Source: Rhodoferax sp. (GTDB taxonomy: Bacteria > Pseudomonadota > Gammaproteobacteria > Burkholderiales > Burkholderiaceae_C). From it: 5,314 nt of DNA. The translations under genes and the position numbers were made by a program. This document shows, piece after piece, positions 1-4,443 of the stretch. The stretch covers positions 1 to 5,314 of the forward strand of contig JAIFMA010000035.1 in the NCBI GenBank assembly GCA_020048795.1. Reading direction: 5' to 3'. The stretch's first letter is position 1. Every line of letters starts with the position of its first letter. The notes under the pieces were generated by a model. It ran no database searches. It saw nothing but the letters and a program-made list of their open reading frames with translations, and was not told the DNA's origin.

Positions 1-138
1 GATCCAGAGTGTGTCAGTCTGCCATAGGAAAGCTCGTTGCCACCGTCAAGCCGTGTGCCCTGTGTTGTCCGGCCCCGGTGAGACAATAGCCTCACTGCAC
101 ATCCCATCACATGCTTGCAGACCAATGCCCTAAGCCCA
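1..138. other. Intergenic region upstream of recQ, no gene supported
   Basis: No frame here gives a convincing protein. A short - strand frame from the CAT at 105-107 stays open to the left edge for about 35 codons, but it has no recognisable motif and no good ribosome site. A 5-bp inverted repeat (GTGAG 78-82, CTCAC 91-95, 8-nt loop) is the only clear symmetry. I could not identify a convincing sigma-70 promoter for recQ; TTGTCC at 65-70 is a possible -35 box but lacks a good -10 partner. The recQ promoter probably lies here or within the adjoining repeat. Confidence 0.5.
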
Positions 139-140
139 TT

Positions 141-192
141 TAAGGCTCTAGCCCACGTAAAACAAGCGCAAGTAGCTATTAATAGAGTAGTA
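141..192 (+). repeat. Dispersed intergenic repeat, copy 1 (5' of recQ)
   Basis: This stretch aligns without gaps to 2051-2102 on the other side of recQ, matching at 31 of the first 50 positions by hand count. Shared blocks are TCTAGCCC (147-154), AACAAG (161-166), AGCT (174-177) and GTAG (187-190). The two copies face the same way. I associate this motif order (CTAGCCC, then AAGCGC and AGCT) with a common intergenic repeat of Comamonadaceae genomes; that is recollection, not a search. This copy ends about 7 nt before the recQ start codon, so the leader and ribosome-binding region of recQ are largely made of repeat sequence. Confidence 0.6.
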
Positions 193-199
193 ATTTAAC

Positions 200-2044
200 T
201 TGTCCATCGAAACCATCCTGAAAGAAGTTTTTGGCTACCCGGCCTTTCGCGGTCCGCAACGGGACATCATCGACCATGTGCTTACAGGCGGTGATGCGCT
301 GGTGCTGATGCCCACCGGCGGTGGCAAAAGCCTGTGTTACCAGATTCCGGCGATTGCGCGCCAACAAGCCGGACACGGCATCACGGTGGTGATTTCGCCG
401 CTGATTGCGCTGATGCACGACCAGGTCGGCGCGCTGCACGAGGCCGGTGTGCAAGCCGAGTTTTTGAATTCGACGCTGTCCTGGCAGGCCGCAGCCAGGG
501 TCGAGCAGCGCCTGCTGCAAGGCGACATCACGCTGCTGTATGCCGCGCCCGAGCGCATCACCACGCCGCGTTTTCTGGAGCAACTCGATGCCTTGCAGGC
601 GCGCCGGGCCTTGAGCCTGTTTGCCATTGACGAGGCCCACTGCGTGAGCCAGTGGGGGCATGATTTCCGGCCCGAGTACCGGGCGCTAACGGTACTGCAC
701 GAGCGCTACCCGGGTGTGCCACGCATGGCGCTGACAGCCACCGCCGACGCGCTGACCCGCAGCGACATCATCAGCCACTTGCAATTGCAGGAAGCCAGGC
801 TGTTCATCAGCAGTTTTGACCGCCCCAACATCCGCTACACCATCGTTGAGGCGAGCCAGCAATTGCTGCGTTTTATTAGCGACCTGCACCTGGGCGACGC
901 TGGCGTGGTGTATTGCCAGTCGCGCAAAAAGGTCGAGGACACCGCTGAGTTGCTGTGTGACCATGGCATTGCCGCGCTGCCCTATCACGCCGGGCTTGAG
1001 GCCCGGGTGCGGCAAGCCAACCAGGATCAGTTTCTGCGTGACGAGGGTATTGTGATGGTGGCCACCATCGCATTTGGCATGGGCATCGACAAACCCGACG
1101 TGCGTTTTGTGGCACACCTGGACATGCCCAAAAACATCGAAGGTTATTACCAGGAGACGGGCCGGGCCGGCCGTGACGGCGAAGCGGCCGATGCCTGGAT
1201 GTGTTACGGCCTGCAAGACGTGGTGAACCAGCGCCGCATGATTGACGAGAGCCCGGCCGAAGAAGCGTTCAAGCAGGGTCTGCGCGGCAAACTCGATGCC
1301 CTGCTGGGACTGGCCGAGGCCACCGATTGCCGCCGGGTGCGCCTGCTGCACTATTTTGGCGAAGCCAGTCAGCCCTGTGGCAACTGTGACAACTGCCTGC
1401 AGGCACCTGACGTGTGGGATGCCACCGATGCTGCGCGCAAACTGCTGTCCACCATTTTTCGGGTGCAGAAACTGAGTGGGTTTGGCTTTGGTGCCGGGCA
1501 CATCATCGACATTCTGCGTGGCAAACTCACCGACAAGGTGGCCCAGCGCGGGCATGACACAGTGAGCACTTTTGGCATCGGTGCAGACCTCAGTGAAGCA
1601 CAGTGGCGCAGTGTGTTGCGCCAGTTGCTGGCGATCGATGCCGTCATGGTGGATGCGCAGGCCTTCAATACCCTGCAGTTGACACCAGCCTCCCGCGCGG
1701 TGCTCAAGGGCGACGTGCCGGTGCTGCTGCGCGTCACCCTGGCAAAATCTGCCGAACGCAAGCTGCGCCAGCGCACTGACAGGGCCGTTCCCAAGCCGCT
1801 GGCAGCACTGGATGCCGCTGGACAGACACGCTTTGCCGCGCTGAAAACCTGGCGCTTTGAGGTGGCCAAAGCGCATAACCTGCCAGCCTTTGTGATTTTT
1901 CACGATACCACCTTGGCTGCCATTGCCCACACCGCTCCGCAGTCGCTCGATGACTTGCAAGGCATCAGCGGCATTGGTGCGCGCAAGCTTGAGGCCTATG
2001 GTGCGGAGGTGCTGGCGGTACTGGCTGATGTGCCTCAAAAATGA
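200..2044 (+). CDS. recQ: ATP-dependent DNA helicase RecQ
   Basis: Superfamily 2 helicase that unwinds DNA 3' to 5' using ATP, acting in recombination and repair of stalled forks in the cytoplasm. The 614 residues match the usual length (about 610 in E. coli), and all expected domains are present. Motif 0 lies at residues 11-24 (FGYPAFR, Q20). Walker A is MPTGGGKS 37-44 (K43). The DEAH box is at 144-147, followed by the aromatic-rich loop 150-160. Motif III is ALTATA 177-182, motif IV begins near VVYCQSR 236-242, and motif VI QETGRAGRDG 318-327 carries the arginine finger residues. Zinc-binding cysteines are C377, C393, C396 and C399. An RQC winged helix follows at about 405-515, and an HRDC domain at about 541-614. 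The start is TTG: an in-frame TAA at 191-193 lies just upstream, and the next in-frame ATG falls inside Walker A. The ribosome site is poor (AGAG near 184-187). The gene appears intact and stands alone. Confidence 0.97.
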   Translation: MSIETILKEVFGYPAFRGPQRDIIDHVLTGGDALVLMPTGGGKSLCYQIPAIARQQAGHGITVVISPLIALMHDQVGALHEAGVQAEFLNSTLSWQAAARVEQRLLQGDITLLYAAPERITTPRFLEQLDALQARRALSLFAIDEAHCVSQWGHDFRPEYRALTVLHERYPGVPRMALTATADALTRSDIISHLQLQEARLFISSFDRPNIRYTIVEASQQLLRFISDLHLGDAGVVYCQSRKKVEDTAELLCDHGIAALPYHAGLEARVRQANQDQFLRDEGIVMVATIAFGMGIDKPDVRFVAHLDMPKNIEGYYQETGRAGRDGEAADAWMCYGLQDVVNQRRMIDESPAEEAFKQGLRGKLDALLGLAEATDCRRVRLLHYFGEASQPCGNCDNCLQAPDVWDATDAARKLLSTIFRVQKLSGFGFGAGHIIDILRGKLTDKVAQRGHDTVSTFGIGADLSEAQWRSVLRQLLAIDAVMVDAQAFNTLQLTPASRAVLKGDVPVLLRVTLAKSAERKLRQRTDRAVPKPLAALDAAGQTRFAALKTWRFEVAKAHNLPAFVIFHDTTLAAIAHTAPQSLDDLQGISGIGARKLEAYGAEVLAVLADVPQK

Positions 2045-2050
2045 ACAAAA

Positions 2051-2103
2051 TAGGCTTCTAGCCCTTGTTCAACAAGTGCTGGCAGCTGCACTTGTTGTAG
2101 CAA
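2051..2103 (+). repeat. Dispersed intergenic repeat, copy 2 (3' of recQ), with hairpin
   Basis: Second copy of the repeat at 141-192, in the same orientation and starting 7 nt after the recQ stop codon. It contains a perfect 9-bp inverted repeat: AACAAGTGC (2071-2079) and GCACTTGTT (2088-2096), with an 8-nt loop. CTTGTT at 2064-2069 could compete for the same AACAAG. No T-run follows on either strand, so this is not a standard intrinsic terminator, although the stem could stabilise or mark the end of the recQ transcript. Copy 1 lacks the perfect stem, since its right arm has diverged. Confidence 0.62.
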
Positions 2104-2227
2104 ATCGAGGTTCATCGCGGCACTTAAAATGTTTGCCGATCGGAATTGTTGGCGGCCTTGACGGGCCGGTTTGAGGGCTCTCACCCGGGTCGGCTGGTGA
2201 ATCAAAATCATCGGCCAACACGATTTT
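2104..2227. other. Intergenic stretch with several inverted repeats
   Basis: No gene is supported here. Three symmetries can be seen. TGTTGGC (2147-2153) matches GCCAACA (2214-2220), arms 60 nt apart. CGGCC (2153-2157) matches GGCCG (2164-2168) around TTGACG. CAAAATC (2203-2209) matches GATTTTG (2222-2228) around a 12-nt loop. None is followed by a proper T-run. The inner CGGCC hairpin followed by GGTTT is the nearest thing to a recQ terminator, but it is weak. Open frames crossing this region on either strand are built from repeat sequence and resemble no protein family I know. Confidence 0.4.
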
Positions 2228-2302
2228 GTCATTGCGATGAGCGCCAGCGACGCGGCAATCCAGGAAGTCATGGATCGCCACGGTTTTCCTCCTCGCAATG
2301 AC
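2228..2302. repeat. 75-bp stepped palindromic repeat (GTCATTGCGA type)
   Basis: The outer arms are a perfect 10-bp inverted repeat: GTCATTGCGA (2228-2237) and TCGCAATGAC (2293-2302). The inner arms are GGCAATCCA (2254-2262) and TGGATCGCC (2271-2279), with one mismatch and an 8-nt loop. Together they could fold into a long interrupted hairpin in either transcript. Repeats with CATTGCGA ... GCAATCCA arms are widespread, presumably mobile, non-coding elements of bacterial genomes; this assignment is from memory. It lies in the gap between the convergent recQ and chemoreceptor genes, a typical place for such elements. Confidence 0.65.
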
Positions 2303-2318
2303 GAAGTCCGATACGGTG

Positions 2319-2351
2319 GTCATTCCCAACCCCCTTATTGGGGAATCCAGG
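2319..2351. repeat. Short ATTCCC/GGGAAT hairpin repeat touching the chemoreceptor stop codon
   Basis: ATTCCCAA (2322-2329) pairs with TTGGGGAAT (2338-2346) with one bulged G, around an 8-nt loop. The element starts GTCATT (2319-2324) and ends AATCCAGG (2344-2351), the same ends as the left half of the neighbouring palindrome (2228-2233 and 2257-2264). Its last base is directly next to the stop codon of the - strand chemoreceptor gene. The stem would form at the 3' end of that mRNA, but no T-run follows, so it is at best a weak or processing-type 3' end. The layout recalls ATTCCC-N-GGGAAT repeats such as dRS3 of Neisseria; identity with that family is not claimed. Confidence 0.55.
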
Positions 2352-4097
2352 TCAAAAGGTCTCCCAGTCTGAATCACTGGTGGCGGTGCTCGGCTTGGGC
2401 GCTGCTAGGGGCGGTGATGCGGCAGTTTTGGCGGATGCCGGGTGCCCCGAGGTTCGGGCGGCCGCCCCTTTGGGTACACCTCCGGCACGCCGGTCAGAGC
2501 CTTTGAAGGGAGTCGTTTTGGGGGGATGGGCGCGCACCTTGGCGGTGGGCAAGGCAGTCAGGCCGTCGTGGCTGCCCGCACCGAGCTTGAATACCGCCAC
2601 GGTCTGCACCAGTTCCTCGGCCTGAGATTTGAGGCTACCTGCGGCGGCCGCCATTTCTTCCACCAGCGCCGCGTTTTGCTGGGTCACCTGGTCCATTTGC
2701 GTGACGGCCTCACCCACCTGCGATACGCCCAGGCTTTGCTCTTCACTGGCGTTGCTGATCTGGCCCATGATGTCGGTGACCTGGCGGATCGAACTGACCA
2801 CCTCGTTCATGGTGCTGCCGGCCTGATCGACCAGCGAGGTGCCTTGCGCGACCCGCTCCACACTGGCGTTGATCAGGGTCTTGATTTCTTTGGCCGCCTC
2901 GGCTGAACGCCCGGCCAGCGAACGCACCTCGCTGGCCACCACCGCAAAACCACGGCCCTGTTCGCCAGCGCGGGCCGCTTCGACTGCCGCATTGAGCGCC
3001 AGGATGTTGGTCTGGAAAGCGATGCCGTCGATCACGCTGATGATGTCGCTGATCTTGCGAGATGCCTCATTGATGCCTTTCATGGTGTCGACCACCTGGG
3101 CCACCACCTCGCCGCCCTGCACCGCCACCGTGCTGGCCGTCATGGCCAGTTGGTTGGCCTGACGGGCGGAGTCGGCGTTTTGTTTGACGGTGGCACTGAG
3201 TTGCTCCATGCTGGCCGCCGTCTGTTCCAGCGTACTGGCCTGGCTTTCGGTGCGCGCGGACAGGTCGTTGTCGGCCTGGGCAATTTCAGAACTGGCAATG
3301 GCGATACCGGCCGCCGAGTCGCGGACTTCTGAGACCAGTTTTTTCAAAGCCGCATCCATCTGCGCCATGACCCCCATCAGACTGTCGGGGCCGCCGCTGT
3401 TGGTCATGTCGGTGCTCAGATCGCCCTTGGCAATCGCCGCAAGCGCAGCACGGGCATCGGCCGGGTCGCCTCCGAGCTCGCGGCGCAAGGTGCCTTGCAT
3501 CCTGATGCTTAACAGCAGCGCCACCAGCGCGGCAAAAATTGAAACGGCCGCGGCTGCAGTGATCGCCGTGCTGGAGGCACGACTGGCTTGCTGATGCGCA
3601 TCGGCAGAGCTTTTGCTGGCGGCTTCATTTTGTTTCAGGAGCTCGGCCTTGAGTTGGCGCCAGGCGGGTGTTTCTTCGGCATTCAGCACAGCCACAGCGT
3701 CACCACTGGCGGCCACAAGGGCCAGCACCTTTTCCTGGGCTTTGGCCTGCTGGCTGCGCAGTGGCGGCAGTTTTTCCAGCGCCGCCTCAAGCGCGCTGCC
3801 TTTGGCACTTTGCTGTGTCCGTTGAAAGGCTTTTTCGTAGTCCCCCTGGGCCGCCTTCAGGTTTTCAAAAGCTTTGGGGTTTTTCGGATCCAGCAGGATG
3901 TTGCGCATGGCCTGGCCCATCTGCAGACCCTGGGCATACATTTCGGTCAGACCGCGTTCCACCGCCTGTTCAGACTTGATGTAACGGTCAAACTCGTTTT
4001 GCGTATAGACCAGGGCCCCCAGGCTGCCGATCAGCGCCAGCACAAACAGCACGGCCGGTAGGGCTGCAAAGGCCGCGATCTTCGAATTGAACTTCAT
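2352..4097 (-). CDS. Methyl-accepting chemotaxis protein (TarH-like transmembrane chemoreceptor)
   Basis: Inner-membrane chemoreceptor that senses a periplasmic signal and controls the CheA kinase through CheW. The 581 residues show short basic N-terminus and TM1 at about 7-31, periplasmic helical domain at about 32-176 (probably a four-helix bundle; ligand unknown), TM2 at about 177-198, and HAMP at about 199-255 (LGGDP, then AKGDLS). A long signalling coiled coil follows. Its hairpin tip is the near-invariant segment around IAFQTNILALNAAVEAARAG at 359-378. Methylation helices lie at about 280-315 (EQ pairs 291-292 and 298-299) and about 445-500. An Ala/Pro/Lys-rich tether of about 71 residues (506-576) ends in DWETF 577-581, the pentapeptide that binds CheR and CheB in Tar and Tsr. 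The ATG at 4097 is supported by AAGGGG five nt upstream and by the TM1 position. No che or fla gene adjoins it, so it looks like a stand-alone receptor. It converges on recQ and diverges from trpE. Confidence 0.96.
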   Translation of the reverse strand: MKFNSKIAAFAALPAVLFVLALIGSLGALVYTQNEFDRYIKSEQAVERGLTEMYAQGLQMGQAMRNILLDPKNPKAFENLKAAQGDYEKAFQRTQQSAKGSALEAALEKLPPLRSQQAKAQEKVLALVAASGDAVAVLNAEETPAWRQLKAELLKQNEAASKSSADAHQQASRASSTAITAAAAVSIFAALVALLLSIRMQGTLRRELGGDPADARAALAAIAKGDLSTDMTNSGGPDSLMGVMAQMDAALKKLVSEVRDSAAGIAIASSEIAQADNDLSARTESQASTLEQTAASMEQLSATVKQNADSARQANQLAMTASTVAVQGGEVVAQVVDTMKGINEASRKISDIISVIDGIAFQTNILALNAAVEAARAGEQGRGFAVVASEVRSLAGRSAEAAKEIKTLINASVERVAQGTSLVDQAGSTMNEVVSSIRQVTDIMGQISNASEEQSLGVSQVGEAVTQMDQVTQQNAALVEEMAAAAGSLKSQAEELVQTVAVFKLGAGSHDGLTALPTAKVRAHPPKTTPFKGSDRRAGGVPKGAAARTSGHPASAKTAASPPLAAPKPSTATSDSDWETF

Positions 4098-4122
4098 GAA
4101 TTCCCCTTTTTAATGGCAAAAA

Positions 4123-4152
4123 ATTCTACCGCCGTTGCTGCGTGTCAGTCAT
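4123..4152 (-). promoter_or_regulatory. Candidate sigma-70-type promoter for the chemoreceptor gene
   Basis: Reading the - strand, ATGACT (4152-4147, 4 of 6 against TTGACA) is separated by 18 nt from TAGAAT (4128-4123, 5 of 6 against TATAAT). Transcription would begin near 4116, giving a leader of about 20 nt that contains the AAGGGG ribosome site. The -10 box is good and the -35 is mediocre. A sigma-28-like -10 box further upstream (4181-4174) is an alternative. Inferred by eye only. Confidence 0.4.
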
Positions 4153-4168
4153 CACTGCTTGCGGCTAT

Positions 4169-4181
4169 GCCGAGTATCGGC
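4169..4181. promoter_or_regulatory. Small inverted repeat between the divergent promoters; overlaps a sigma-28-like -10 box
   Basis: GCCGA (4169-4173) and TCGGC (4177-4181) form a perfect 5-bp inverted repeat with a 3-nt centre. On the - strand, positions 4181-4174 read GCCGATAC, 7 of 8 against the flagellar sigma factor (FliA) -10 box GCCGATAA. It is oriented toward the chemoreceptor gene, about 77 nt from its start codon. The matching -35 (TAAA about 15 nt upstream) is absent: the sequence there is CCGA. It is therefore only a weak promoter candidate, or a small operator-like site, or chance. Confidence 0.2.
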
Positions 4182-4216
4182 CCGATGCAGGCTTGATCGG
4201 CGGCGGCATTGCCTTT

Positions 4217-4225
4217 TGCTACACT
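4217..4225 (+). promoter_or_regulatory. Candidate extended -10 promoter for the trp leader and trpE
   Basis: TGCTACACT fits the extended -10 form TGnTAnnnT, with TACACT at 4220-4225. There is no good -35 at 17 nt (TCGGCG at 4197-4202); TTGATC at 4193-4198 is 21 nt away, which is too far. Extended -10 promoters can work without a good -35. The predicted start, 6-8 nt after the box, falls on or next to the ATG of the leader ORF at 4232. It lies back to back with the chemoreceptor promoter region. Confidence 0.4.
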
Positions 4226-4231
4226 GTTTTC

Positions 4232-4318
4232 ATGTTTTTTCACCGCGTCAAAGTTTTTTCAGTTTGTAGCGACCGGGGAGCCTGGCCCTGGTGTCGGTGG
4301 CGCTGCGCAGACAAGTGA
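4232..4318 (+). CDS. Candidate Trp-rich leader peptide of trpE (trpL-like)
   Basis: A 28-codon ORF, ATG at 4232 and TGA at 4316-4318, lies about 125 nt upstream of trpE in the same direction. Codons 18, 20 and 23 are Trp (TGG at 4283, 4289 and 4298), within the segment WPWCRW. In classical trp attenuation, ribosome stalling at clustered Trp codons of a leader peptide decides whether a terminator forms ahead of the structural gene. Position, direction, length and Trp clustering all fit. There is no Shine-Dalgarno sequence; the ATG instead falls where transcription would start from the extended -10 at 4217-4225, so it may be read as a leaderless mRNA. Against it: the region is rich in TGG and GGC in any frame, the peptide is longer than the usual 14 or so residues, and the downstream terminator is weak. 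Confidence 0.42.
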   Translation: MFFHRVKVFSVCSDRGAWPWCRWRCADK

Positions 4319-4381
4319 CGTACTCTGCGTTGTCAAGTAGTACGAAGGCTTGTTCCGACTTGTTGAGCGCATTCAATTTTT
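4292..4381 (+). promoter_or_regulatory. Possible trp attenuator with competing stems
   Basis: Several mutually exclusive pairings can be drawn. Stem A overlaps the last Trp codon: TGTC (4292-4295) with GACA (4310-4313), plus GTG (4297-4299 approximately) with CGC (4306-4308). Stem B pairs GCGCAGA (4305-4311) with TCTGCGT (4324-4330), with one G-U pair. Stem C pairs CGTACT (4319-4324) with AGTACG (4339-4344). A last small hairpin, TTGAG (4363-4367) with TTCAA (4372-4376) around CGCA, runs straight into five T (4377-4381). Stems A and B share bases, as do B and C, giving the alternation expected of attenuators. The final hairpin has only five pairs including a G-U, so as a terminator it is poor. 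Hand-drawn; no folding energies were computed. Confidence 0.28.
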
Positions 4382-4431
4382 GCTGATCAGGACCGATGGG
4401 GCCTTGTCAGGAGACGATCTGATTTACTTGT

Positions 4432-4435
4432 AAGG
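4432..4435 (+). promoter_or_regulatory. Ribosome binding site that fixes the trpE GTG start
   Basis: AAGG within TAAGG lies 8 nt before GTG 4444, a normal spacing. An in-frame TTG at 4438 is only 2 nt away and too close, and an in-frame TGA at 4420-4422 rules out any start further upstream. The GTG is therefore the best start. Confidence 0.6.
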
Positions 4436-4443
4436 CGTTGTTT

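Noticed and set aside
1..107. Open - strand frame at the left edge as the start of a leftward gene
   Set aside because: Only about 35 codons are visible, with no motif and no ribosome site; evidence too thin to call.
686..2038. Long 450-codon - strand frame opposite recQ
   Set aside because: Antisense shadow of a GC-rich gene; no known motif, while recQ on the other strand has every family motif.
2035..2298. - strand 87-codon frame covering the recQ-chemoreceptor gap
   Set aside because: Much of its sequence is the two intergenic repeats read as codons; it overlaps the recQ end, lacks a recognisable domain and has no good ribosome site.
2237..2506. + strand 89-codon frame starting inside the 75-bp palindrome
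   Set aside because: Its N-terminus is translated repeat sequence and its remainder is antisense to the well-supported chemoreceptor C-terminus.
3588..4061. + strand 157-codon frame opposite the chemoreceptor N-terminus
   Set aside because: Antisense to the sensing and TM1 regions of a clearly real receptor; no domain or ribosome site of its own.
4193..4225. TTGATC and TACACT as a standard -35/-10 pair for trpE
   Set aside because: The spacer is 21 nt, outside the usual 16-18; the extended -10 reading of TGCTACACT is preferred.
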